A stretch of 64,000 bases of DNA, from contig NC_058504.1 in assembly GCF_020382885.2 (NCBI RefSeq), positions 9,972,519-10,036,518 on the forward strand, written 5' to 3'. A program made the position numbers and the translations under genes. How positions within the stretch are numbered: position 1 is the stretch's first letter; the number at the start of each line of letters is the position of its first letter. This document shows positions 26,224 to 37,499 of this stretch, one piece after another. The notes under the pieces were generated by a model, which did no database searches, was not told the DNA's origin, and saw only the letters and a list, made by a program, of their open reading frames with translations. This DNA comes from Scatophagus argus. Lineage: Eukaryota; Chordata; Actinopteri; Scatophagidae.

Positions 26224-27300
26224 AAAGGGACAGTCCACCCCCAAAATCAAAAAGACAGATTTTTCTTCTTACCATGTGTGTTGTGCCCTGGTATTTATAT
26301 GCTTAGCCCCAGTAAAATCTCACACTCAGTTTTCAACAAAGAAAGGCAGTGCATTAATTTAGATTAATTCTAGCTAGTGTTGAACACCAGTAGCAGCTTA
26401 TTTGACTATGTTGCTAATCGAGCAACAAATTCAGTTTACTTGTAGCTCAGGTCGTTTGCAGCCGGCAAAACTCAGCTACTCAGATTAATGGCTCGTCATG
26501 TTGCTGTGAATGCATCAGATTGGTGCGAGACAACACACGGGTGGATTACCACACCCGTCCATTTGTGATTTTATTGTATGTTTTGGTGGAAATCAACTTC
26601 TGTGAGATTTGCCACACACCCACAAGGCATTTTTCTTCATCTCCTGCAGTTGCCAGAGCAGCTCAGCGCCCAATAGCGATTGGCTAAGGTGGAAACTTGT
26701 TGGTGCAAAGTTAATTTGGATTCCACGCAGAATATGTGCAAGAGTTTGCAGAGCAAGAAATGCTTTTCATGTTTGAAACTGTAACGCAGCCTGTAATAAC
26801 ATATCTATACAACGGTGTTAAATGTTTCTCTATAGCTTATTATTTTTTGTCCATATTGTTGTAGAAATATTCACTTCTCAGTTAGTTTAACTGAGGCAAC
26901 ACAAACCAGTGCAGAAAGCCGGGTGAGAGACAGGGGAAAATCAGGAGAGACCACATGAGGCAGTTTCCACAGAAACAGAGGACATTAGACAGGGTGCGGT
27001 TCTTTGTTCTGAAACTGTTCTGTTATGTAATTATTAATTATTACTGAGGAAATTAGCAGAGTACAAATGTGCAAGAAAGTGCAATTACTTGTGGTGGTGA
27101 TGGGGGACTGTGCCCCTGTAGAACTGTATGTCTAGCAACGCCCCTGCCTCTTACCACTAGTGCTGTTTATCCATCTGGATTATTTTTGGTGTGAGTTAAG
27201 GAGTTATGGAGATATCATGTATGGAGATGACTACTGTCTTTCTAAATCAATTAAGCTAGATGTCATTAGAACTAAAAACAGAAAGCTATTGGAAAGGAGA
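26224..27300 (+). mobile_element. MITE-like percomorph repeat, interrupted by another element
   Basis: The left part (26224-26272) reads TTTAAAGGGACAGTCCACCC and AAAATCAAAAAGACAG. The matching continuation starts at 27147 with CTCTTACCACTAGTGCTGTT, TATCCATCTGGATTATTTTT and GGTGTGAGTT..GGAGATATC. Together they follow a common non-coding percomorph repeat. The two parts are separated by about 0.87 kb of unrelated sequence. The right border is uncertain. Confidence 0.5.
26273..27146. mobile_element. hAT-like non-autonomous insertion (about 874 bp)
   Basis: The insert splits the surrounding repeat. It is flanked by 8-base direct repeats CTTCTTAC (26265-26272) and CCTCTTAC (27147-27154), 7 of 8 identical, as expected for hAT target duplications. 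The right end, read inward, is CAGGGGCGTTGCTAG, a typical hAT terminal sequence. The left end CATGTGTGTTG resembles it loosely. No transposase frame is present. Confidence 0.45.
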
Positions 27301-27411
27301 AATTTCATTCAGTATTTCTGATGAAATAGATGAAACACCCCTGCAAAATGACTACCGGTAGTCAAAAATCTGAGGTATTAGTAGCCCCTTTCCACAGTAT
27401 GTGCTTGCCTT

Positions 27412-27436
27412 TGTGTGTGTGTGTGTGTGTGTGTGT
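27412..27436. repeat. (TG)n microsatellite
   Basis: A perfect TG dinucleotide run of 25 bases. Confidence 0.9.
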
Positions 27437-27841
27437 TCACAGCTGGTTTTAATATAGTAGCAACTGGCAGATAAGACACAGTGAAGGGAAAAAGGGATTT
27501 ATCAGGCTAAATGCCATAGCAGAAAATAACACATATATCACAACCCTCTGTTGACTCAGGCGTTCGCGTACTTTACTATAATCAGTCTGTTCTAATGCCT
27601 GAACCTGTTAAAACAGAGAGCAGAGGAGCAGCAACTGAATTAGATTTTAAAGGACGACGCTAACTGCTCGGCTCCTCAGCTACAAATCATATTTCCCCTG
27701 AGGATTTTTTAATGCATTTCTTCCATTGTTATTCTATTATTGTATCCATCAACTGGTTTCTATTCATCGCTGTACAGAATGAAATATAGATCAATACACA
27801 GACTCTTGAAACACGCTGAACACTAAACCTGCAATCAAGGA

Positions 27842-28127
27842 ATAGCTTGACAGCCAGCAGTCAATTCGCTTAGCTTAACTTAGCATGAAGACTGGAAACA
27901 GGTGGACACAGCTAGCCAGAAAAGAGGTAATAACATCAGCCTTCAAGTACTTCTAGAGCTCATTAATGAACATATTATATCTTGTTTGTTTGACTCTGAC
28001 TGGCTGTTTACCCCACTTCATGCTAAGCTAAGCTAACAGTTTGTAAAGTAGCTACACAAGAGTGGCGTCAAACTTCTCACCTAACTCTCAGCAAGACAGG
28101 TATTAAGCATATTTCCCAAAAAGTCAT
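27842..28127 (-). mobile_element. Snap-back MITE-like repeat of the GCTTAGCTTAGCAT family
   Basis: An arm CTTAGCTTAACTTAGCATGAAG near 27868 is answered by CTTCATGCTAAGCTAAGC near 28016 in inverted orientation. Read on the minus strand, the right end starts TTTTTGGGAAATATGCTTA and CTGAGAGTTAGGTGAG. This is the repeat family also seen at 13955-14092. It has no coding capacity. Confidence 0.55.
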
Positions 28128-29877
28128 TTTATTTTTTATTAATTTTAAGCTTCAGTTTGGTTTAACTCATGTAACAGCACTTTCACTACAGAGCAGGATT
28201 CGACACTCTGATCTGCAGGACATACTTCTGCCAAATCAGCTTATTGGGACCAGGGTAAGTAAGGCAGCGGAGAGTGCACACCGCCCTCCGAGCACAGACA
28301 GATCAACAGCGACTGCTGCTTGGACCGCAGCCCACTGCAACACACCCAAGACACACGTGCTTTGAGTCATGTCGACCGCAAAAAGCAATTCATCCTGCGG
28401 CAGCTCTGAATGCGGTGGACTTAAGTAGCAAAGATTTCAACAGAGCGCCTCCCTCGGCTCTCATTCACACACTCTGCAGATCACCTCTGGGGTCAGCTGG
28501 ATACTCCTCTTGAGACATTAATTTCCACTAAACTGGCAAAAAAAAAAGAGTTCAGGTAAAAGCAAGTGGAAAATGTGAAGGGATGTAGAGTGACAAGCCA
28601 TTTCAGCACAAAAGCAGGTTTGGAAGTACCATATGCTGAGAAAGATGTGGATTGAGTGCACTTTTCCAAAGGTACACTGCCAGTGTCAACTGGAAACCTG
28701 GACTTCCTGCAGCTACACGTCAGGAGCAGATTCCTGAGGCAGACGAGCAGAAAGCTGCCGAAAATCTGCCCTACAGAAAGTCATGACCCAGTGACGACAA
28801 CGGAAAGGCAGAGGAAAATAGAAAGAAACTACTGAAATCTGCAGACTTCATGTATCACCACACTGTATACATACACAGCTTGTTGTTTCCTTTCAGCTCG
28901 TACGTTGTTTTAACGTGTTAGTTCATGAGGCTCAACTTTTAAATATTAAGTGGCCCAATCTGAAGCAGCAGTTAACAAATCATTTATTCTTTGTGCTACA
29001 TTAACTTTTATCAGTGCATCAGGTGGAGCCAAAACAATGGTATACTGTATACTTCCATACGACCCACGATAACCCTCACTCATTAGGCTTACAGAGGAAC
29101 ACTGACACCTAGAGGCAAATAAGCAAAACTACACGTCTTTGATCACAAACCCGACAAGTCTGAGAACACGTTTAATGGCTGCTGGTTTCTACTAAATCTT
29201 GACAAGTAACGACAATCATGATCCCCTCCATGAATGCATATGACCACCTGTTATCATGTGATTATAAACGAATCATCTCCGTAACTTCCAACCTTCTGAA
29301 AATTTTGCTTTGTGTCTGGGACTGCTTTTGCGTCCCAAACACAGACAGATTGTTTGAGATTGTAGTGTATTCATACTGCGTGACTAAAAAGTGACTAAAC
29401 TCAAGTCCGCCTGCATTCAAAGGTGTGTCATGCCTATTGCTGCATCAGAGATATTTGAGCTTCAGTGTGCAGACAGATGTTGTGTGCAGAGAGAGTTTGT
29501 TTGTACTCACCAACATCTTTGTACAGGATATGGACGAGACAGTTTTGGCACACCGTATCCACTTTGGAGCCAATCAGGAGTGAATATACAACTGGCACAA
29601 GTGTGATGTGGAAAGGTGAGACCTCCAGCATACACAGACTGAGAATGGACTTTCCTGTGCACAAGGAGACAGCTTATGTCTGGTAATAATATTTGAATAT
29701 TTATATACTCTGGATTTTTCAATTAGGGAGACAGGAATAATTAAAAACTTGATGTCACTGTGAACTAAATGAAAAATGACTTGACAGATTAACAACCATC
29801 ATATCCACAATTTCCGTCTATCATTGCCATTTCAGAAACAACAAAATGGAATCGAAAGAATTTGCCTTATTTAAAGA

Positions 29878-31411
29878 TTTATTAATTTATAATACAAGCT
29901 TTTATGTAGACCACATTGCATTTTTAGTTTTTACATGTATTCATACTGAGCTAAACTTCATAGCAGTGACACTGATTGACAAAACACAAACCAAAGGACA
30001 CTCAATGGAAGGAATTAAAAGGTTTCCGACCGTTTCTGAAGAAACCACAGCCCATTAACGCATACAGTGCACCACCTTTTGTTTTTAAACGACCACATGC
30101 CCTCACTAGTCCTCATACAGTACACCCTCAGACACACTCACACACAAACTCACCCACACTAAAACTGAACAAATACCTATACACAAGATAAAAATTGATA
30201 TTTTTTAAATTTCAATATTAATGATATTACTGAATTCCACGATAAAAGGCAAACAAGAATTAAAGACAGCATCCAAATGAAAAGGAGGTGAAACATCACC
30301 AAAATCTTCCTTTTAACTCCTTTCCTTTAACTTCATCCAAGTGGAAGAAACACTCCCCCTCGCCCTGCTCTCAGTGTCCAGTAGAGGAGGGGTCTCACAG
30401 CGGCGACACTCCTCCCTCTCATCTTCAACTGCTTCTTCTGTCTGCGTTTAACTGGCCCGCTGCATCGGCTCCCGTTACCGGGTAGCATTGACAGTCTAGT
30501 CCGTAAAGTCAAAGCCAGAGGTGCGAACATGACACCTGACGGCACGCAAGCAATTCCCCGTATCCTCGCCGGGCGTCTGTTCCTGTTTCACATAGACCAG
30601 CACATCCCTCAGGTGTTTACACAGCTCCTCCCAATAAAAGTCTTTTCTCCACTGGCTCTCTGCCAGGAACAAATGGGTGTAAGGTGATGGCACAAACGCC
30701 ACTGGTGCTGATACAAACCAAACGGTTCAGTTAGTAAGAGGCAGAAACAGTCTCATGAGGAGGATGGCACATTTTCTACCACATGATGAATTAAGGTCTG
30801 TTCCTGTGACCACAAAAAAAAAGAAGAAGAAGAAAAAAAAACACAAATAGGGGAAAGAAGATAAGGATGAAACACAATAAACACCTCTGAATGAACTGAC
30901 TGGTTAAGTGCAATGAGAAGGTTAACACCATTCAGTAAGACCTGGGGAAAAATCCACCTGACTAGTAGGGAAGGGTCATAAGTCCACACATCACTGATAG
31001 CAATTCTGTGTCCAGAGCAAAGAGTTTCTGTCATTTTCACTCCATATGACGACTCTTTCAAACTTCCAGCAACAAATATTTCTGCTGCCAGGGACCGTAG
31101 GTAATGTTAAATGTCATAATCATAAGATAAACAAACAAACAATCAAAAACAACTACAGCAACTTCTACCAAAACTGTAAAAGTTTGGGGGGCAGAAAGTG
31201 ACTATATTGGCACATAAAAAGCCTCAGATTGGACAACCAAAGTGGGTGACAGGCCCCAACAGACTTCCTGTGAGTTATTCCATATCCACAGCTGACAGGC
31301 AGAAGAAAACAGAGTGTGTGCATGTTTATATTTGTATGTGGTGTATGTGGTGTATGTGTGTGTGTATATGTGTGGTGTGTATGGTTAGGGTGGAGGGTCA
31401 TTTCTGTTGCT
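29878..31411 (-). other. 3' UTR of the UBL3-like gene
   Basis: The stop codon of the UBL3-like gene is at 31412-31414, and the first clear minus-strand AATAAA is at 29878-29883. UBL3 genes have long 3' UTRs, so this span is inferred to be the 3' UTR. A 68-codon minus frame at 30496-30702 lies within it and shows no known domain. Confidence 0.4.
31331..31382. repeat. Imperfect TG/TATG-rich tandem repeat
   Basis: GTATGTGGT-type units followed by a short TG run. It lies about 30 bases after the UBL3-like stop codon, in the inferred 3' UTR. Confidence 0.7.
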
Positions 31412-34400
31412 TTACAAGAGGAGACAGCAGTTGCTTTCTGTGGTCTTTTCTCTGTTCCTCTGACCTACAAAGACAGGACAACAGAGACAGGAGGTGAGAT
31501 AAGATAACTGGCCGAAGCTAGAAGAAAGTATGAATCATTCAAAAACTTTATGTGTGGGATGAGGTTGAGGTTAGCAGCAGGAGCAACAAGCGCCCCACTG
31601 CATGATGCATTTGAAAGGTCAAACAAAAAGAGGTGGGTGACGCTAATAAAATCAACATGCGGTCTATTCTGTCAAATACATTTTAAAACCAAAAACGCAA
31701 CATTTAAGTCATCTGGACTCACATTTTCTGTTGCTGTAACTTAAATTGTGGTTGTTTTACTCAGATTCAGTAACGTAACCTCATCCAAGGTAAACTTAAC
31801 TACTTCACCTCTATTTTCACCCCCCTGGAATTTGCAGGTCAACATGACATCTTGATTTTACTGATAATTCTGCAGTTCCACGAATGAAAAAAAATGAGAC
31901 AAAAGATCCTCACCATGAGAGTTCGGCTCTGGAAGAGTTTCTCTGGCAACCAAGTGCATGACGGTGATTCGGCCCGCCGGCAGCTTTAGAGCTTCACACA
32001 CAGAAACCATTTGTTATTTATTGGTTATGTTTGGTAGTATGATGCTGTGCTGGAAAATCCTATGAAAACAATGATTATATGACGAAAACGTCACGTTCGT
32101 TTGAAGTTTTCACACAAACAATTATGATGTCACTGAAAGGATAATACTTCAGTCAAACTCAAGATTGGCAGCCTCATGGGTCTCACAAATTACAGACGAA
32201 CAAAGCCACAAGATGTGGGCTGGTATGTTGCAGCCAGACTGAATTTGCTCCAAATTCAAAGAAAGATGCTGATTGGCTGTGAGTGCGAGTACAGCAGAGG
32301 TGGAAAATGACAGTGTTTGACAGGGATAGTATAGTTAATGTATATGTATAGTTAACAACACTGTGGACCGCAGTTGTTAACGTGACAGCTACGGCAGTTT
32401 ATGTTAACAACCCTATCCACGCCATTTCCTGTCTCACCTTATTTTCACCACACCACCTCAAAAAAAGCAAGATGGTAAAGTTAAAGGAAATAAGTCGACT
32501 CTAATGCCACCTGTCGCTGTGACAAAAAATGTGTTAATTTTGTCGTGTCCTGCACCTGTGACACTGAATTAGGCCACACTGCTGTGTTTGAAGTTAAGCT
32601 CTGTAAATGCAGTTAGTGGTCCAATGCATGTGACTGCGCTTCATCGCCACTGCAGAGAATAAATATGATTATATAGACAAAAGTATCCAGACACACCTCT
32701 TTATGGGGCTGTTTTTCTGGACTTGGCCCTTTTAATTCCAGTGAAGGGAAATCTTAGTGCTTCAGCATACCAAGACATTTTGAACAATGCTGTGCTTCCA
32801 ACTGTGTGGTAACAGTTTGTTGAAAACCTTTTTCTACTCCAGCATGGCTGTGCCCCAGTGCACAAAGAAAAGTCCATGAAGATGGTTGGATAAGTTTGGT
32901 GTTTAAGAACCCTCACAGAGCCCTGACCTCAACCCCATCAAACACCTTTGGGATGAACTAGAACAGAGATTGTGAACCAGACCTTTTGGTCCAACATGAG
33001 TGTCTGACCTCACAAATGCTCTACTGCATGAATGGGCAAAAATTCAGAGTGCAGAAACACTCTTAAGATCTTGAGGGAAGCCTTCCCAGAAGAGTGGAAG
33101 TCATCTATGGATCTAGAATGCGATGTCATTAAAGTCCCTGTTGGTACAACAGTCAGATAGCCCAATACTTTTGTCCATATAGCGTATAACACACCCAATA
33201 GAACCAATACAACAATCAGACTGTGGAAAGCTTCAAGAAACCTCTGCTACAATGCTATGGGCTATTTTTTGGTCAATCTGTGTTGTCAGGATTATCTTGG
33301 TGATGGTGCCTTTGCTCAGAGATGATCCTACCTCCGAGCGTAACGTTGCCATGAAGGAAGCGTCCCTGGAAGATGAGGCGCAGTATGCTGGGACTGCTCA
33401 CCCTCTCCTCCTCCCATCCTGTCACAGAGCAGAGAAACAAAGGTGCCACTTAACATGGTGAAAAAAGAAATGAAAGTATTTAATAATAACAATAATAATA
33501 ATGATGATAATAGAACAATGTCATAAAATCTGTGAAAAGCATTCAGTGAAACCTAACACTAAAATATGAATAAAAACAAACCTGCAGGCCAGTTCTCAAA
33601 CACATGCTTGGCGATGTCTGTGGCCGAGTCATTTGGGGAGAAAGTGAAGTCTTGCGTTTTACCACTGACCAGGATAAGGCGGAGGTGCACCTACAACAAC
33701 AACAAACAAAAACAGCTTTATCGTAGTCCAAATACCAAACTTCCTTTAAAATTCTTCTTAATTGCAGTGGAATCCGTCCACTTCCTCTAACCTCTTCATA
33801 CATGAGGTGACCTTCAGAAGGCTGTGAAGAGACGGGCATTCCAGTCTAATGAGATTTGTCCACACCAGATCTCCACCCTTTGACTGGGAGACCTCATTCA
33901 CTGGGGCTTACACTGAAGTGAGCCCCTGTTGGCAGAGACGACAACAGATATGGGTGGGGCTGAGAGGTGGAGGTGGGGGGGGGATACTGGCCCTTTAGTT
34001 CTAGGACAAGGCAAGCTCCTCTCTGGGCTGTTGGCCTAATGCGATAACCCCAGGTGTCCCAGACAGCTCTGGGCCATGTTATTAAATTTACATGGCCAGT
34101 GCGTAGACCTGAGGCGGGACTGTGCATATGTGTGTGGGAGGGTCTTTAACGGCGGGGCTTCCTCCACATTTTATCCTCTGGGCAACCACACAAACCAATC
34201 GGCTCAAAAATAAATAAATAAAAAAGTAAATAAAAATTTCAAAAACAACTACAAATGAAAAGAAGCTGCTTGTCTAACATAACATAAAATAAAATATAAT
34301 ATAAATAAATAAAATATAAATCCTTTTTCCACATACAGCATGTCAACACTACACATAGTTCCCACTTTCAGTTATGATGACCCCCCTCTTCTTATTTGTC

Positions 34401-37126
34401 TCATGTGATCGAGACATTTGTCTATGGGTCACAGACTTCAGTCACTGATGAAAAGAATAACGTCCTCCCGCTGATCCCAAACCGCAAATGTGTTTAAACA
34501 GACAACCTTTCAGTCTCAGTTGGATCTTTGTCAGGTGAAAAAGTCTAAAAACGGACACCCCACCCATACAGTGTACCAACCGGCCGATAGGCCCTATGCT
34601 GGCAGGTGTGGTCAATGTTAACAGAAAAATATCATGAATTTGAACAGAGTCTTTTCAGCTAAATATGCTTTATTTCTTATCATCTTGTAAAATATTTGAA
34701 AGTTTGTATTTTGGATATTTTTGGTGAGTGTTTATGGCATATTTACAGATGTTGTGTATTTAAGAATTATCTTATCTTAAATTAATTGTTGTTTGGAGTC
34801 GCTCTACATTAATGCTGGTTTCCAAAAGCCTTGCATGCGCTGTGCATATAACTATGTTCATTCTCTCATCTTTCAAGCAGTCATGATTTTGCTTTTGTAA
34901 TTACTTGTCCAGCAATTTTATATTGTATAGGCAGTCAGCTCACTGGCAGGATTTCAACATCACTGTGACTTAGTCGTCTAATTTATACAGCATCAAGTAC
35001 ACTTCCTTATTACTCCATCATCTGTAATCAATCATGCTGCTACTTCAGAAATTACTTTGGTAGAAAAAACATCCCATCAACTAAACCTTTCAACTGGGGA
35101 GTCAGAGTTGACAGATGGGATTAATTTTCCACGACATTTGCCCTTCTTCAGAAGGTGGTGAACGAACTTTCTTTGGTTCAGAAATCACAGAGGGGAGAAC
35201 AAAGAGACTTAACCACGAGGCGTGACGTCAAGGAGGGACGCCCCACTCTCTGATCTGTTTACAAATACAGTCCTCCCTCGGTGGTCCCCTGCCCTCCCCT
35301 CCCCCCTTGTGAACTGAATAACCTCAATGTGGGGTTGCATACCCATGTCATCATTAACAAGCTTTGTGCCCATCCCTTTCATCCTCAACAAAAATAAAAA
35401 CAGTCAAATCTGCCTTGATACCCATGGCAACATCGGCCACTGCAAATGCCTGAGTTTTCCAAAGGAAGATATTATATGTGTAAAACACTGTTGTGCGTTG
35501 CCTTTCAGGGGGTTAAAAGGGCTACTAAAAGCTTATAAATTTTTGATGTTGGTCAAATTTCCTTAAAACATAATCAACCACACGCTAAATCGCACTCTGC
35601 TTTGCTGCAGACTTTTACCTAACGCAGGTGTCCCAGATAAAACATTTGACAATATGGTTATTAAAGTAGAATTTTTAAAAAATGTTTTGAGAGGAAGGAT
35701 GTGGGCTGCAACCAAAAAAAAAAAAGAAAAAAAAGAAAAAAAAAATCTGCTGATTATCTGTTGCAATTACCCAAATTTTTGCTTTTAGAAATGTCAAAAT
35801 AAAGCGTCCATCAGTAGACCAACAGCCCAAAACCTGAAATGTCTTCGATTTGCAAATTTACTGTTGCAGATCAACTTTCTGCCACTGATTTAACCAATTA
35901 TTTATGCCAGCACTAAATACTTCACTATTATTCACAATAGCACTAAACAACTGTTTAACTGACAACAGATCAACATAACATTTTTCATCTTATTATCTCC
36001 GACTTGTTAGACAGCCTATGTATAACTCCTACTATCATTTCTGATGTGTCTTTACAAGTCCATTCCTACGGTGGTGGGGGTTGTGAGGGCTGTGGCCGGG
36101 ATTTATTGAGAGGGTACAATCAATTGGCATCTAAACCTTGAAAGGAAAGTAGGGCAACGTGTTAACTGAGATTAGACAGATGGTGTTCACAGGAACAGCA
36201 GTCAGTGTCCCAGCTAAGTGTTTGTGGTCGTTGGCTAATCCCCCACCCCCTGGTCCAACTCAACTTGAGGAAACCTTAATGTAATAAGTTTACTGTGACA
36301 ATTAAATATTATCAACCGTGTGCTGCGTCCGACTACAATGCAGGGAGAACACATACTATCAGCAAACACCGAATTTCACCTCATCTCTGCGATGCACTTA
36401 GAAAATAACTTCAGAGAAGGTGGCAGACCCTCACTCACTCACCATATCAAGATCCCTCTGGGTGGTCATGGCTCAGTGAGGAGGAAGGCCGTGGACGAGG
36501 AGCAGAGAGGACAGGACGGGCGTGCTTCAACTGGTGGAGTCGGGGCCAAAGCCCTGACACAAACGACACATACACTGTGAGGCTGCTTCCCACAGCCTGG
36601 CACCATAACCCATTATCCCACAAACTGATATGTCGCTAACACCACAACATGATCAATCAAACGTCAAAATTGGACATGTTCGATCTGTTAACCGAAATCG
36701 TATAATTAGCGACCAAACAGAATCACTTAACCAAAAATGACAATCGTAGCTACTACGACAGCTGCAATCTTAATAGCTTATAGCGTCAAGTCTTCCCAGG
36801 CTCTCACATTAGCGTTGAGCTAGTTAAGCTAGCAGGCTAGTGCTTCTTATATTAGCTAGATTCAACCAAATGGTGATTAGCTGGGTTGTAGCGATTAAAA
36901 ATGATGTTCTGGAACGGCTAGAAAATCTATCCTTCTCGAGCACATAATCTAATACCGAGTTTCGTCCTGACAAATTTAAAAACCGAGCTCTACGAATAGG
37001 AAGGCTTCCGCTAAAATTAGCATTAGCTGCTGTGTTAGCTTATGCCAATCCTGCTATCCCTAGCTATCTGCGGGCCAGCTGGCTAACTAAACGTGCAACG
37101 GTACGTCCTCTCGACCTCACCTGCAT
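31412..37126 (-). CDS. ubl3: UBL3-like membrane-anchored ubiquitin-fold protein, 5 exons
   Basis: Small ubiquitin-fold protein fixed to membranes by a C-terminal lipid; UBL3 is known to sort proteins into small extracellular vesicles. Coding exons on the minus strand: 37121-37126, 33582-33690, 33332-33418, 31914-31991 and 31412-31464. Splice phases fit and give 110 residues (human 117). Seen: LRLILVSGKT and FSPNDSATDIAKHV in the first strands; a WEEERVSSPSILRLIFQGRF block; LPAGRITVMHLVARETLPEP; and the tail ESNCCLLL, where human UBL3 ends CCVIL, a prenylation/palmitoylation box. The last four exons are firm. Exon 1 is inferred: ATGCAG|GTGAGG is the nearest start joining in frame, giving MQVHLRL in place of the longer human N-terminus. 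An out-of-frame ATG lies 26 bases upstream of it. A Tc1 relic sits in the intron at 31992-33331. Whether it is the ubl3 orthologue or a teleost duplicate is open. Confidence 0.88.
32669..33182 (+). pseudogene. Internally deleted Tc1/mariner transposon relic
   Basis: Inverted ends TATATAGACAAAAGTAT (left) and its partner ATACTTTTGTCCATATAG (right) bound about 514 bases. Inside, the plus strand keeps only the C-terminal half of a Tc1 transposase, with recognisable pieces such as SASAYQDIL, LPTVW and HGCAPVHK and the block for SPDLNPI..LWDEL. Stops and frameshifts break it, and the N-terminal DNA-binding half is gone. It lies in an intron of the UBL3-like gene, antisense to it. Confidence 0.85.
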
Positions 37127-37499
37127 CTGATGATTGTGATGGAATTTTGCATTCAGTTGAATTGACAAATCAGTGGGCAGCCCTTTTCATGAGGAAAATA
37201 TCGAGTGTAGAGGGGTATCGTTGACTGTGGGTATCAGTGGCTAATGGACGAGAAGATGCCGGAAGTCAGCTGGTTGTAAACACAGCGAACCACCGCAAAC
37301 GCCTCTGGGAGTTGAAGTACGGAACGAGTAAAAGCAGGCCCATCACATTGTCATCAACAATAAATACACTGCAGAAACGTGATGTTGAGTTTTACTTCTT
37401 CATGTATTTATACAGTTTGTATACTTGTTCGTAACCTGTTCGTCTTACATTCTGCGACAACTGCCCACGTGATGTCATGCTTCGGTTAAAAAAAGAAAG
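37127..37499. promoter_or_regulatory. Putative divergent promoter between UBL3-like and a mini-gene
   Basis: The inferred UBL3-like start codon (minus, 37126) and an ATG with good context and a splice donor (plus, 37500) are 373 bases apart. Between them lie an E-box CACGTG at 37466-37471 and an adjacent CRE-like TGATGTCAT. On the minus side two upstream ATGs precede the UBL3-like start; one opens a six-codon frame. Promoter activity is inferred from this arrangement only. Confidence 0.4.

Larger units (their letters stand above)
11401..29877. other. Gene-poor 18 kb interval
   Basis: No open frame in this interval resembles a protein family that I know, and none shows an exon chain with matching splice phases. 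Frames of 130 to 170 codons at 16075-16578, 17630-18031 and 20053-20511 look like chance. What can be supported is repeats, microsatellites and a few motif clusters, listed separately. Distal enhancers or non-coding RNA genes could be here but cannot be seen without comparison to other fish. Confidence 0.6.

Noticed and set aside
30496-30702. 68-codon minus frame (MAFVPSPYTHLFL...) after the UBL3-like gene
   Set aside because: It looks fairly protein-like but follows the proven UBL3-like stop in the inferred 3' UTR, has no splice acceptor that I can support, and matches no family that I know.
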